Positions 1 through 27,539 are shown, counted from the first letter of the stretch. The stretch is 64,000 nt of DNA from Flaccisagitta enflata (GCA_965153355.1 OZ231126.1:53196001-53260000); one strand, 5' to 3'. Numbers and translations are program-made. Notes: a model not told the origin generated them from the letters alone.

Positions 1-182
1 GGGAAGTATCTGTGTTACTGGCAGTCGGCAATGGACTCCAAGTGGAGGTCGATATACTAAAAGAAGTAGCCGCACTTATGCTAGCAAGAAGGCGAAAGAC
101 ACATCAATGACCGTAATGTCTTTAACCCCAAAAATGTGTCAGAAAACATTTAAGGCTCGTGTTTCAGCTTAGTTCCAACCGT

Positions 183-219
183 GCTGCATCATCATTATCA
201 TCATCTTCATCATCATCTT

Positions 220-252
<33 letters not shown>

Positions 253-345
253 AATCAACATCTTCATCATCATCATCATCATCATCATCTTCATCATCAT
301 CCTCTTCACCATCATCATCACCATCACCATCACCATCATCATCAT
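183..345. repeat. CAT/ATC trinucleotide microsatellite
   Basis: Imperfect (ATC)n array with occasional CTT and CAC units. Open frames across it give poly-His or poly-Met and are not genes. Confidence 0.95.
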
Positions 346-423
346 GTCTGCTTTAACTTCTGCCCCATCTGTTACTGTTTTCAACTTCAATCTACCAGTT
401 TCGTCGCTTGCCGACACAATCAA

Positions 424-1200
424 ATAACCCAGCTCCTATTCCCATCCAACCACCTCGGACTGCAAAGACCATCTCACGTCTGACGCCATTCCCAAATATA
501 GACTCTATTGCTTTTATCGGATATCTATTGGCGACGAGGTTAATCCTCCCTTTTTTCCTCCTCCTCCTTTCACTCCTCTTCAATTCCTCTTAGCCAAACT
601 CATCCAAACGTTTCACAGTGTTTGGCACAAGAAAGAAAAAAGAAGAAAGAAAATAAAGGAGGAAAATCCAATTGTGTGTTTTGGTTGTTTAACTCATTTA
701 TCCGGTTTAATGGTCAATACTTAATAAGTTAAAATTTGGTGTTTACCAGCTTTGTTTTCAAGTCAATCAGTCTTTTCTCTGAGAGAAGAGTCTTTCCTTA
801 AAAGAAGCCTTGCCTTACTTGAAACGATTTGTCTTTGCTAACTCGTAATCGTTTTCCTTCAAGTATGAAATGGGATATTTTCTGTCATCAGAGGCACTCT
901 TAAACAAATTGGGTTAATAAAAGATAAAGAATCGGGAAGTGAAAAGAAAAAGGATCAAATTCATCCCCCCTACTATTACGCCGTCCAAACTGTCTCTTGT
1001 CTATCTTTTATAGCCTCAGTGTAGTGTTTTAATTTCTCCGTCCTTTTGCTGTCGAGGTTTGTTTTAACTTGTCCTTCAGTCTTAGTATGCCTTTGTATTT
1101 CTCTGTCTATTCGTCTGTCTTTTTACATCAGTCATTATGTCCATAAGTAAACAATGTGTACCATTTGAGCACCTAATGGCCCTAATACCCTATGTCTCTG
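424..1200. other. No gene recognised
   Basis: AT-rich sequence with short pyrimidine runs. No splice-bounded coding segment, element end or RNA gene was seen. Confidence 0.5.
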
Positions 1201-1213
1201 TCATTCAATAAGC

Positions 1214-1216
<3 letters not shown>

Positions 1217-1265
<49 letters not shown>
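1217..1265. repeat. (TC)n microsatellite
   Basis: Pure CT dinucleotide tract. Confidence 0.95.
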
Positions 1266-1456
1266 AGGCGCAGGAGGAAAAATCGGGTGATGAAATGACT
1301 CTGTCTGATTGTCCATCAGTCTGCCCGTCTGTCTCTTCTTTTACTAATTCGACTAAAGACAAAAGCTCAAGAAAACCAAGCCAGAATGAAATGAAATGAA
1401 TTGAAAAATGAAAAATCACTCCTATAGACTTCTAGTCTCGACGGAAGTAAAATATC

Positions 1457-1462
1457 ATCATC

Positions 1463-1514
<52 letters not shown>

Positions 1515-1545
1515 TCTCTCTCTCCTCTCTCTCTCTCAATCTCTC
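1457..1545. repeat. (CAT)n then (CT)n microsatellite
   Basis: Short CAT run followed by an interrupted CT tract, opposite in sense to the GA tract about 100 bp downstream. Confidence 0.9.
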
Positions 1546-1648
1546 TATTTTTTGAAAATTTCTCAAAACACTCACAATGATTTATTGTTGAAGAGGAGAA
1601 ATAAAAGTGTGTTGAAACGTAATCCTGGTGCTTGAGATGGAGGGGAAG

Positions 1649-1819
<171 letters not shown>

Positions 1820-1909
1820 GAGTGGAAACACGATCTTTCCCGTCCGACCGGAAGGGCTTTTGAGGGACAAGGTCACGTAAGGTCAATAATGCGTTCATCG
1901 ATATAAATG

Positions 1910-2900
1910 CCTCCTTCTGTCACTTTTGCGCTCAAACGAAATGTCACGCCTGTCATTCCACTTGTAGGACTTCCTCCTCTACGCCGAGTTCCCCATGAAC
2001 CCCCCCCCCTCGCCAGTTTCTCATTTGCTCTAACATCAGTTCAGAAAAATATTGCTCCTCCCATCCTCTTCCTTTCATGGAATAATAAAAAAAAAACGTC
2101 TTTCCTGCAACTCACCTCTTCCTTACCCCTTTGTCATCTCCCTTTAAAACCCCCCCCCCCTTGGACTCCTCCACCATCTTTTATGCTTCATCCACCGAAA
2201 ATTGCTCTCCCCGCTTCTTCTCTTCTGTCGACCAATTAACCCCCCTCCCCCCAACCTCCAGACCTCCTTTCTCTTTCCCTAGGTCCTCTGCCTTCGAAAC
2301 CATCAACCATCTTTTCTACCCTCCACATTAGATCTGGGGCTCGTCTCTTATCATTTCATTTCTTTCACCACACCCTTCTCCCATCGATAGCATCGACACT
2401 GCTACTCTAATCCATCTTTTACCCCTCTCATAAGTTTTTCCCTTCTTCCCCATAAATATTACCCTCCTTGCTCCTGCCGGACATCAAGCATTTCCCCTAT
2501 CCTCATCCTACAAATTCTATTCCTCTGCTCCAGGAATGATCTGGTGACCCGAAATTGAGCCGCTGTCATTACTGTGATAAATGAAATCACATGGAGCGTG
2601 TGATATTGGATGTCAATTCGCCAGTTAATTTCCTTTCTATCCCTGTTTAACACACCCTTTCCATCATTTCCATAATTCTTTCCTATTCGGGAAAAAAATC
2701 TCCTTCTATTTCTATTCTTAATCTTTCCTGTTACGCGTTTTTTTCTTCTTTTCACCGTTTCTGTAACAGGTGCGGCATGCGTGGACCAAGTTATAACTTG
2801 GCGATTGAGATTTTTTTCCGTGTGTGCCTTTCCGTGTGCGTGTATGCAGTCTGCGTGTGACAAAGCACTTCCGTACAAACAACTTCCGCAGTTCAGTGTT
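1910..2900. other. Pyrimidine-rich non-coding stretch
   Basis: C/T-rich sequence with homopolymer C runs at about 2009 and 2150. No supported exon. The open frames here lack any recognisable family and have no convincing splice context. Confidence 0.5.
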
Positions 2901-2910
2901 GATTCTGTTG

Positions 2911-2973
2911 TTTCTTCTTCTTCTTCTTCTTCTTCTTCTTCTTCTTCTTCTTCTTCTTCTTCTTCTTCTTCTT
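2911..2973. repeat. (TTC)n microsatellite
   Basis: About 20 TTC units. Confidence 0.95.
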
Positions 2974-3060
2974 TTTGGACAGCAGCCCCGAAGGAGTCAA
3001 TGACGTATGTTTTCACACATATAGGAAATTTTCTCCTTCTCCTCCTCCTCCATCCCTCCC
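2974..3060 (+). mobile_element. Fragment of the GGCCGCTGCC-type element
   Basis: The order of motifs (CAGCAGCCCCGAAGGAG, then TCAATGACGTATG, CACACATATAGGAAATTT and CTCCTTCTCCTCC) matches the 5' part of the element at 62454-62740. No 3' hairpin end follows, so this looks like a truncated copy. Confidence 0.55.
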
Positions 3061-3156
3061 CTACTCTTCCCGTACACTGAGTCATATAAGCTCTTAAGAT
3101 CCAGTTGTTTACACGCACTGAAAACGCAGACAAAACAAGGGAAAACATTTACTACA

Positions 3157-3347
3157 TTACATGTATCTTGTATAAAAATGACGTTGGTTCTCGGCAATCT
3201 CAAACTCTTTCTGAAGAAGAGAATTAAGAGTATCCTTCATCGGCGTATCCTTGACAATTTCGACTTTGACATCATTTCCAACATCCGACCATTTTAACCC
3301 AACTTTGTGGACTATATTTCTTCTATCAACGTAAAAACTGTAGACAT
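3157..3347 (-). CDS. Terminal exon of an unrecognised host gene
   Basis: An open minus-strand exon preceded by a good acceptor (TTTTTATTGGCAG) and ending in TAA at 3157-3159. It reads DVYSFYVDRRNIVHKVGL and continues to an acidic/basic C-terminus ending QRHFYTRYM. The acceptor is phase 1. That fits the phase-1 donor of the exon at 35909-36085, giving an Asp codon across the junction, so the two are inferred to be consecutive exons of one gene. The 32.6-kb intron between them would hold the giant transposon. The family is not recognised, and no signal peptide or catalytic motif is visible in this piece. The one-in-three chance of a phase match makes the linkage tentative. Confidence 0.5.
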
Positions 3348-3419
3348 CTGCCAATAAAAAAGGAACATAACTGAAACTAAAGGAATAGCGGTTCGTAAGC
3401 CATGATCTCGATCTAGGTA

Positions 3420-3484
3420 CAGTGGCTGTCGTCTAGACTTAGAAATACGGGGAATTCATTACAGGAAAAAAATAAACCTAAGAG
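3420..3484. mobile_element. Left half of a foldback MITE split by the giant transposon
   Basis: Begins after TA with CAGTGGCTGTCGTCTAGACT and runs to AATAAACCTAAGAG. It is colinear with the intact element at 60607-61182. Its other half resumes at 30899. CCTAAGAG at 3477-3484 is the left copy of the target duplication. Confidence 0.85.
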
Positions 3485-3494
3485 TAGTGATGTG

Positions 3495-3655
3495 GAAGCG
3501 CCAAATTTTTGGACCGCTTCTGCTTCCATTTTCAAAATTCTTTTCACCTCTGCTTCCATTTAAAAATTTTTCCGCTTCCACTTCCATTTCAAAAATTCTA
3601 TTTCCACTTCAATTATTCTTTCCGCTTCCGCCTCTATTACCACATCCACTATATA
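3495..3655. repeat. Left subterminal GCTTCC-rich region of the giant transposon
   Basis: Repeated CTGCTTCCATTT and CCGCTTCC motifs every 15-30 bp next to the TIR. Clustered short subterminal motifs are typical transposase-binding sites in hAT-like elements; that role here is inferred. Confidence 0.7.
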
Positions 3656-3810
3656 AAGCCTAAATTATTTTATCTAATCTTTTAATATAAAAGTATTTCA
3701 ATTTCAATAGTACTTGATTCACAAGAATTCTGAGTAATAAAAATAAATATTTTTCAAATGGAAAAGTATAGTTATAACACTTACATGAAAACCCTTGACT
3801 ATAGATATAA

Positions 3811-4100
3811 AAAGTCTCAAAATTGCAGTCCCCAACTGGGGACTGCAATTATCTAAGCTTTCTTGGCGCGTAAACGCAACTTGAGAAGATACACGACAAA
3901 AAAAAATCTCTAGAAATAAAATAAAATCTGAAAAAAAATTTCAAAAATTTTCAAAAATTTTTCAAGAAAAATCTAAAAAAAAAAAAAAATCAAAGAATGT
4001 TTTCAAAAATTTTCAAAATTTTATAATAAGTTGAAAATGATGACAGTAGTTGAAAATGATGACAGTAGTTGAAAATGATGACAGTAGTTGAAAATGTTCT
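3811..4100 (+). mobile_element. 5' part of a CAGTCCCC-hairpin element
   Basis: A hairpin (3811-3861) has arms ATTGCAGTCCCC and GGGGACTGCAAT. It is followed by a second small stem (GCGTAAACGC), an A/T-rich run, and three units of a 19-bp GATGACAGTAGTTGAAAAT minisatellite. The plan is the same as the elements at 40717 and 45047, but no 3' hairpin was found, so it is truncated. Confidence 0.65.
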
Positions 4101-4311
4101 ATGATTTTGCGATAGGGGCAGGGTTACAGATAATGTATTTTTTCCTTTACAGGCCGCGTTTAGCTCATCACTAAAACTTGCACAGGACTCTAATCCCTTT
4201 GGCTTGGGCCCCCCTGTTCACTCCTATCAATTATAAAACAGGTTGACTTTTAGCCCAAGCTTATGGTAAAGGCGCCAAGGTTCCACTTGAACCTTAATGA
4301 ATTAATGCATA

Positions 4312-4654
4312 CCGTATTTTCTCTAATTAGCGCCCCGGGCGCTTTTGAAATAGATAAATGACATTGTCATTTTGCCCTCCAATTAGCGCCCCCTTTTGAT
4401 ATGAACATACATTATTATCTTATGTTTTTTACCATGAATACTACTTGAAATATCAGAATTATAAGATAAAGTACAATGAAGTGATATTCATATGATTTTT
4501 TTGCCTATTTTCAATGAAAGCACTGAAAAAGCACTGAAAAAAATCAAAATCTTTGACAATTTGCCTTTTCTTCTTCCCATTTATCAACAATCTAGAGAAA
4601 AAAAAAGAGGGGGGGCGTTAATTGGAGGGGGGGCGATAAATGGAGAAAATACGG
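4312..4654. mobile_element. MITE with TA duplication (CCGTATTTTCTC ends)
   Basis: Left end TA-CCGTATTTTCTCTAATTAGC; right end GGAGAAAATACGG-TA. The inverted ends include GCGCCCC/GGGGCG stretches. 343 bp with no coding capacity. The TA duplication suggests a Tc1/mariner-type source. A fragment of the same end lies near 62393. Confidence 0.75.
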
Positions 4655-5169
4655 TATATTTTGTTACATCCACTTTTAATTCTGCAACAGAAATAATCAC
4701 AGTATTTGTACAATAAGCAGTAAAATGGTAATGATACTTGGTTGTGCCTTTCTTCAAAGAATTTAACCCAGTAGTATTTAAATATAGCATAGAATGTACT
4801 AAGATAGTGTAAAGTTACCCGGGCCCTGTACTGGACCTTGCCTAGAAGTGTTCCTATTTTGGCCTTAGCCTTACCCAGGGCTACAGCCCAATAATTTGTC
4901 TTGAGGTACACACGCGCGAATGTCTTAGAAGAGGCCGGAGCCTTAACCAGGGCTGAGCCCAAGACAATTGCTATGAGTCACGTTAACTTACTTAAACTCT
5001 CGGACTTACGTAAACTAACATGGATTTACGTAAACTCGCGTTGATTACGTAAACTTGCGTAATTCGTCAATGGGCGCGTATTTAAATTTTATTGCATAGT
5101 GACGCAGATTTGGTGTGTATCGGACGAGCGCCAAAAACAGAATGATCTTGCTAATTTTTGAACTTAACA

Positions 5170-5330
5170 CTACAATTTCCTTTTCAGAAAAGCCCACCTT
5201 TGAGCAAAAAGCCCCTCCTCCTCGGAGCCCCCAGATCTGCTTTTCAGAGAAAGCCCGGCTTTGAGCAAAAAGCCCATCCTCCTCATGGGAGCATTTTTCT
5301 CCTTACAACCCTTTTTGCTGAAAGCAAAAA
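5170..5330. repeat. Short tandem duplication of about 80 bp
   Basis: Two diverged copies of TTTTCAGAAAAGCCC followed by TTTGAGCAAAAAGCCC and CCTCCTC. No function is apparent. Confidence 0.6.
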
Positions 5331-5594
5331 AGGCAGCCCGGGAACAAGAACAGTATACAAAAAGCAATAAAAAGCGATTCCCTAGTTCAAAATCTTCCTT
5401 TTAGTCAAAAGCAAAGTGGGCCAACATAGTGTTACTGAAGAACTGAAGATGAAAAGCTAAGAAAAGCAGAGAATACTACCATTTCCTTTTACCAATGACA
5501 GTCCACACTCCCGTCCATTATAACCTAACCATTTTAGGTCCATTTCCCATGGCAACCTTAAGTGGTGATAAAATGGCACAACCGTAATTGATAA

Positions 5595-5756
5595 AAAGCT
5601 TCAAAATTGCAGTCCCCGACTGGGGACTGCAATTATTGAAGCTTTCTCGTCGCGTAAACGCGACTCAAAAAGATGCACGACAATAGAAAATATAAAAAAT
5701 TGTTAAAAAAAAAGAAAAAAAAAAGAAAAAAAAAAAGAAATTCAAAAAAGATTAAA
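5595..5756 (+). mobile_element. 5' end of a CAGTCCCC-hairpin element
   Basis: Near-perfect 51-nt hairpin (5595-5645): outer arms AAAGCTTCAA/TTGAAGCTTT, inner arms ATTGCAGTCCCC/GGGGACTGCAAT around GACT. A second stem, GTCGCGTAAACGCGAC, follows at about 5650. An A-rich run then leads directly into the next element. Confidence 0.7.
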
Positions 5757-5984
5757 AACAAGGCCAACACCTATAAGTCGCGTGCGAGACTTACATAATC
5801 GCCTAATTACACTTTTTATTTTTTATAAGAACGTCATTTTTTTTCTGAAGCCTTTAAAAGAGATAAAGATAGCTACTAGTAAAATAACTACAACGTTCTT
5901 AATTTTTGAGCGATTTCAAGGCTTGATGTTCTTATAAACTAGGTTCTTATAAAAAATAAAAAGTGTATATAAGTATGTTATTTC

Positions 5985-7180
5985 CTGTAATGATGATAAT
6001 GACTATAATTACCTATTGACCTATAATTGCCTATAATGACCTATGACTACCTATAATTACCTATGATTACCTATAATTACCCATAATCAAATAATGACCT
6101 ATAAGTACCTATAAAGACCTGTGATTACCTATAATTACATATGGACCAATAATTACCTACAATGAGGTATGATTACCCAAAATTACCCACGATTACCTAT
6201 AATAACATAATGATCTATAATTATCTATAATGACCTATGATTACCTATAGTTACCTATAATTACCTATAATTACCCATAATTAAATAATGACCTATAAGT
6301 ACCTATAAAGACCTATGATTACCTATAATTACATATGGACTGATAATTACCTATTATGACCTATGATTACCCATAACTACCCATAATAACATAATGACCT
6401 TTAATGACCTATGATTACCTATAATTAACTGTAATTGCATAATGACCTATAATTACCTATAATTACCTATGATTAGCTATAACTACCTAAAATTGAATAT
6501 GGACCTATAATTACCTATAATTGTCTATTTACATATCATGACCTATAATGACCTATGACTACCTATAATTACCTATTATTACATAATGACCTATAATTAC
6601 CTTTAATGACCTTCGATTACCTATGATTACCCATAATTTCATAATGACCTATGATTACCTATAATTATCTAAAATGACCTATAATTACCTATTATTACAT
6701 AATGACCTATAATTACCTATAATGATCTATAATTACCTTTGATTACCTACGATTATCTATTATTACATAATGACCTATAATTACCAATACTGACCTATAA
6801 TGACCTATAATGACCTTATAGTGACCTATAATGACCTATAATTATATAATGACCTATAATTACCTGTAATTACCTATAATTACCTATCATCACCTATAAT
6901 TACCTATAATTACCTATGATTACATACTGACCTATGATTACCAATAATGACCTATAACTGCATAATAACCTATAATTACCTATAATGACCTATAATTACC
7001 TATAATTACATAATGACCTATAATTACCTAATGACCTATAATTACCTATAATTACCTACAATGACCTATGATTACCTATAATGACCTATATTACCTGTGA
7101 TTGCATAGTGACCTTTAATGACCTATAATTACCTATGATTACCCAAAATTGCATAATGACCTTTAATTACCTATAATTAT
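5985..7180. repeat. TGACCTATAATTACC minisatellite array
   Basis: About 80 degenerate 14-15-bp units (TGACCTATAATTACC, ATGATTACCTATAATTACC). It forms the left part of the core of the element at 5757-7852. Confidence 0.9.
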
Positions 7181-7750
7181 GTAAATAAAAAGTGAAATGA
7201 CAAAATTGACTAAAATGACTAAAATGACTGAGAATGAGTTAGAATGACTAAAAATGACTTAAAATTATGTATAATGACTTATAATGACATAAAATGACTT
7301 CGAATGACTTAAAATGACTTAAAATGATGAAAAGGATTATATTGACTAAAATGACAATAATGACTTAAAATGACTTGGAATGACTTAAAATGCCTTAAAA
7401 TCACTTGAAATGACTTAAAATCACTTTAAATGACTTAAAATAACTTTAGATGACATAGAATGACTTAAAATGATGAAAAGGACTATATTGACTAAAATGA
7501 CAATAATGACTTAAAATGACTTGGAATGACTTAAAATGCCTTAAAATCACTTGAAATGACTTAAAATCACTTTAAATGACTTAAAGTAACTTTAAATGAC
7601 ATAGAATGACTTAAAATGATGAAAAGGACTATATTGACTAAAATGACAATAATGACTTAAAATGACTTAGAATGACTTAGAATGACTTAGAATGACTTAA
7701 AATGACTTAGAATTACTTAGAATGACTAAAAATGACTAAAAATGACTTAA
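7181..7750. repeat. ATGACTTAAA array with a ~145-bp higher-order unit
   Basis: An 11-bp unit (ATGACTTAAA and variants) is organised in higher-order copies of about 145 bp, starting with GATGAAAAGGA near 7327, 7472 and 7618. It shares the AAGTCATTTTAAG theme of the short core at 8050-8120. Confidence 0.85.
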
Positions 7751-7944
7751 AGAAATAAAATTAATAAAAAAAGTAAAGTGTGACCAACCGACCAACCGAC
7801 CGACCAACCGACCGACGGACAAAGCGGGTTGTAGAGTCGCGTGCACGCGACTAAAAATATTTTTTTTTCAATCTTTCAAAAATTCGTAAATTACTTATTC
7901 TGTTCTCAAAATCTTTAATGCTTATTCCTCCAATTAATTTTTTT

Positions 7945-8159
7945 AGTCGCGTGCACGCGACTCCACCCCGCTTTGTCTGTCCGTCCGTCGGTCAGTCAGT
8001 TGGTCGGTTGGTCTGTCACACTTTCACTTTTTTTTATCAATTTTATTTCTTTAAGTCATTTAAAGTCCTTTAAGAGTAAACTGATTATTCTAAGTCATAC
8101 CAAGTCATTCCAAGTCAATCTGTAAGTCTCGCACGCGACTTATAGGTCTTGGCCTTGTT
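7945..8159 (-). mobile_element. HINE-like element, AGTCGCGTGC class
   Basis: Reads in reverse: 3' palindrome AGTCGCGTGCACGCGACT at 7945-7962, (GGTCGGTT)n core, then subterminal GCACGCGACT and 5' end GGCCTTGTT. It lies tail-to-tail with the element at 5757-7852, separated by 92 bp. Confidence 0.8.
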
Positions 8160-8299
8160 TTTTTGACTCTCCCTAGATTTTTTTTCTTTACTCTTTCTTT
8201 TAATATTGTATTGTATAGTGTAAACTACAAGATTGGTTACATATATTGGGAAAACCAAATACACAAGATTATCTGAATCCTATTACCTTGTACAATTGC

Positions 8300-8720
8300 T
8301 CAAGGTCCACTCCAAATTCAGACTGACGGTCAGACCCTCAGAAGGCTCATTTTTCATGGCATTTTTCACCCAGATTTCTTTATGTTACCTTTAAACATGA
8401 TATTCAAGGGGTTGGAAAACCAGTTTTGATTTGCTTAGCAGCCCCTCAAATATCTGCTAGCGTTGATTTTACGTAGAGTATTCAAATTGGCAATTTTGGC
8501 CAGTTTTTGGCCAGTTTGGCCAGTCTACGATACTCAATTCTCGACGATTTTTATGTATGTATTGAGTTTTACCATTGTGAGATTCCACACCAAGTTTCAA
8601 CTTACTTGGATAAAGATAGCCCAAGGTATTCCTAATTTTTTCACTTTTAGGCTAATTTTGGCCTTATTTTGGCCTATTAAGCCCAAACTACTCATCGGAG
8701 CCCCATAAATCGACTATGAG
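8300..8720 (+). mobile_element. Fragment of the GGTCCATTC-TIR element
   Basis: GGTCCACTCCAAATTCAG and CTGACGGTCAGACCCTC at 8300-8338 match the ends of the element at 41400-42769. The body has the same TTTGGCCAGTTTGGCC and ACCAAGTTTCAACTT motifs as the arrays at 13430-14200 and 42280-42600. Confidence 0.6.
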
Positions 8721-9200
8721 TATACAGAGGGACTCGAAGAGGGCTTCCATTTCAAATTTTAACTAAATTGGACAAAACTTTAACTTTTATCGCAGTTTTA
8801 GTGAATACATCTCATAATCGCAAAGTTAGGTCCCGAGCGTCGAAACGTTGAAACCTTGTAAATTACGATGCCTCTTTTTCCCTCATGAAACAATGTAAAT
8901 GAACATACCAACAGCCTTGAGAATAGATTTAGTTAATGCCTTGATGCTTCCTTACCCCAATCAATAGTTTCTATAACTTTTTAGGGACTGATAGCATATC
9001 TCATAACAGAGGCCGTAAAGAAACCTCTTAAAGAACAAAGAGCGGCCTACCGAATCTAGCACGCCGAATGCTAGTTGTTCATTTTTTTTTTTCGTAGCAC
9101 GGAAAAATAATTGTCAACTAAAGAATAGTCGGGCCTCAAGTCTGTCGGAAACTACAATGTGAAAGATGACCGAAGCGGAAGAGCGTGAGATAGGTATTTA
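8721..9200. other. Upstream region of the transposase-like gene, no feature resolved
   Basis: Contains GTCGAAACGTTGAAACCTTG (about 8837), a motif shared with dispersed repeats at 25420 and 41985. Otherwise no recognised feature before the TATA box. Confidence 0.4.
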
Positions 9201-9219
9201 AGGCTAGAACCCCGGTGGG

Positions 9220-9227
9220 TATAAAAT
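9220..9227 (+). promoter_or_regulatory. Candidate TATA box of the transposase-like gene
   Basis: TATAAAAT in a GC-rich setting (CCGGTGGG upstream, AGCTCGCC downstream), about 55 bp before the first candidate ATG at 9275. A start of transcription near 9250 is inferred from the usual TATA spacing. Confidence 0.55.
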
Positions 9228-9274
9228 AGCTCGCCAAGCGAAGTTAGGCAGAAATATTTGAAACAAGTATTTGG

Positions 9275-24779
<15,505 letters not shown>

Positions 24780-24829
24780 GGGGTGTTAGTTGAAAAGGCG
24801 ATAACTGCAGCAATACTGAATGTGGCGGT

Positions 24830-24835
24830 ATTAAA
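24830..24835 (+). terminator. Candidate poly(A) signal
   Basis: ATTAAA about 50 bp after the stop codon. Not proven. Confidence 0.4.
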
Positions 24836-25235
24836 AGTGAAGGCAACCTGCAGACAGTATGTCCGCTCTTCGTTGACAGAATATCCCTTTGATTTACATA
24901 AACTACTTTGTCTTTGATTTGAAACGGAGGAAGGGAAGGAGGAGGAGCAACGCGCTAAATCCATTGCCTTTATATCAACTGAATGTTGTTGAGTTCTAGT
25001 TATTGCATTGAATGTTTTGCAAAAAGACGATGAATTGCAAAGAAAAAAAAACAAAAACAAATTTGAAAAGAAAAAAAAAAACAACATTTCGTCCCGAATG
25101 TGGCGAAAACCTTTTCATTGGCGTCTTCATCCTAGCTTCTCTGTTAGGTCTGAGTGTCCAATCGGCATTTTGAGTAGAATTCTTAAAAAGACTAATGATA
25201 TCGGGACGCTTCCAAATTGAAAGTCCCAACTCGCA

Positions 25236-25480
25236 ATTTCTACTCTGAAAAGTCGTTAAGTGCGGGATTTCTGTCAGAGAACTGTATCAGCAAAAATGAT
25301 CTACGGGCAATTTCCATTGTTTTGATTAGCCAAAGCGAGGCTGGCCCAAGAAAACTCTGATGCAATAATTGTGCACATGGAAATAAGTGAATGGACGTAC
25401 ACGGGACAGATAAAAAGCGTTGAAAAGTTGAAACCTTGTAAATTACCAATGAAAAATCGAATGATTGAGACGTCGGAATT
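25236..25480 (-). repeat. Dispersed repeat shared with 41900-42060
   Basis: CGTACACGGGACAGATAAAAAGC and GTTGAAAAGTTGAAACC correspond in inverse order to TTTCGACGCTTTTTAATTGT and CCGTCTACGTCCGCTCACTG near 41990. Non-coding. Confidence 0.6.
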
Positions 25481-25559
25481 TCATGATTGACATGGGCTAA
25501 TGACCCACAAACCAAAATTAACAAGGAATATATGTCGATACATGATTGCTGAATGAATA

Positions 25560-26890
25560 ATCAAATAATTACAAATAGTACTATTCTTTACCTATTTCAC
25601 AGCGTTTTTTTTTTTGCATCATATCAATTTAGGCGAAAATCCGTCAATTGCATTGACTTGAACTCTTTTTTCACTTTTTTCTTTGCAGCAGTCAGCTAAG
25701 AAATAGTCATGTGTGCCGATAAAAACATCCTTGAGTGTGCAATTTGGCAAGAAATAGTAAGTGTTACACGTTTGTTACAGAAAAAATCCACGGTTTTGGT
25801 ATCATTTTCAGTCTAAATTTGAATGGTAGGGGATACTAATATGGGATATTTGGTCATGTTCTTATCAGTTGCGCTCGAAATTGTAAATATGAGTTGGCGG
25901 GGGCGTTAGCCGGGGTCTAGGTAGCAGATAAATAGCAGAAAACCAAACCATATCTGACTGTCCTGTAAAAATTTGGAATGGACCTCAAGCCTGATAATAT
26001 GTATAAGTGGAAGAAGAAGCTTTCAGTAGCGACCGGTCACGACGCTCAGCAAGGTCGTGTAAAATAATCGTTGAAAAACGCGAAATTTCTGCGCCAAAGA
26101 TAGCTTAGATATGAGATAAAGAGTGTTGATTGTCCGGCAATGAGCTAATATCAATGCTAAATATGCCAGAGCATGTCAGATTACATCATATAGCATCAAG
26201 AGATCATAAAAAACCGGGAGAAAAAGGGTTAATGCGATCCACGGAAACTATCAAAATAGACCTCTCATTGTTTTTCGCTTCACAAAGTTCAGATATATAT
26301 GAAAGAGTAGACCAAGAAGGACCTATATCTCAAATTTCATCAAAATCGGTCAATGCGCTCACCTCGTACCATGCGTGCATTTGTAAAGTTTGTTTTAGTA
26401 AAAATGGCTGCTTCGCGGTGGTTGATTTTCTTGCGCAAGAAAAGGTTGACGCGCTGCAGCCGATAGGGTAAGTCAAACCAAAAACTCAATAGTTTATAAA
26501 TTGTTTTTTATTCCAACAAAATATATAGTGCAGCATATCGTTCGAAAGCTCTTGACATGATAAACATGATTATGTGTATGTATAAAGTCGAATCTGAAAA
26601 ATTAAAGATTTACATTAAAATCATCAATTTCTTGATGTTAAGCTTGCATGGCCGGATCTGCATAGGAATACCTAAAAAGTATTACACCATCGTAAACACA
26701 AGGACATGGTGATAACACTATCAAGAAAATATCTTGATGCCTCTCATTTAGTATGAATGAACTATGACTCAAAAATCATAAAAAAGAAAAATATCCCTCC
26801 TACGAATATATTACAAATTTTAAGGCCCCTTACATTCAAACTCTGGACACGTGACTCTATAGGCCACTTCTTGTCAATCCATTGGTCAGT
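25560..26890. other. No gene recognised
   Basis: AT-rich. An open segment at 26130-26471 reads through phrases such as ATTTCATCAAAATCGGTCAA, which are typical of non-coding repeats, so it is not called. Confidence 0.45.
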
Positions 26891-26999
26891 TGGTTCTTTC
26901 ATTTGTCTGTCCGTCTACCCATCCATCTATGCATCTGCTTTTCACGGCTGTTTTTGGCCCGAATGAGATCATATACTGAGTGTGTTTCTATTGTCAACA

Positions 27000-27195
27000 A
27001 GAATCCGTGAAGTGATTCCGTGAAACGCGTTTCCAGCGTTAACACATATGAATTCCAACTGTCCCCACAAGGAAGTGAGCAAAGTGAGAGAGATAGCTTG
27101 TGAATGGAGCGAGCAAGTGTAGCGAGCGTAGCAAAGTGGAGCGCTGTGGAGCGAGTGAGGAAACTAATGTAACGAGCGACCGAGTGGCCTGTTAA
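27000..27195. repeat. GAGCGAGC-rich repeat preceding a HINE-like element
   Basis: Runs of GGAGCGAGCAAG with AGCGAGCGTAGC, then GCGACCGAGTGGCC. It recurs at 54955-55155. Confidence 0.65.
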
Positions 27196-27378
27196 TATGG
27201 CTGGATACACGGCTACCCCAGTCGCTTGCAAGTGGGCAGGGGTAGTAATGGAGGAGATCAGTTAAGCATTTCTGCAGGAGCAGTGAGCCAAAACAGCTCA
27301 AAAACGCCTAAAAAGTGAAAGGGGGACTGACCGACGCACGGACAGACAAAAAACGGGGTGTAGAGTGCGTAGCAAGTG
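27196..27378 (+). mobile_element. HINE-like element, AGTCGCTTGC class
   Basis: 5' ATGGCTGGATACACGGCTAC and AGTCGCTTGCAAGTGGGCAG; 3' TAGAGTGCGTAGCAAGTGACT then ACAAA. Both ends share a GCTTGC variant not seen in other copies. Confidence 0.6.
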
Positions 27379-27539
27379 ACTACAAACGCGATTTTCACGA
27401 GTTACAAGTGACGCGGGGTCCCGATATTGTTGCGGACTGGTGGACAGGAGCATCCAGCCCAGATTCACACACCAACTCCCATCACACACACACAAATATA
27501 CACAAAAAGTATCCAGAGAGTGAGAGCAAAAGGGAAAGT

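Larger units (their letters stand above)
5757..7852 (+). mobile_element. HINE-like element with an expanded 2-kb satellite core
   Basis: The 5' end AACAAGGCC is followed by the subterminal AAGTCGCGTGCGAGAC. The 3' end is (GACCAACC)n, then AAAGCGGG, then the perfect palindrome AGTCGCGTGCACGCGACT and AAAAA. Ends and plan match elements of 180-220 bp elsewhere, but here the core has grown to about 2 kb of tandem repeats. Confidence 0.75.

Noticed and set aside
181-423. Poly-His and poly-Met open frames
   Set aside because: ATC microsatellite translation.
26130-26471. 113-residue open frame
   Set aside because: Contains phrases typical of non-coding repeats (ATTTCATCAAAATCGGTCAA), has no family and no partner exons.
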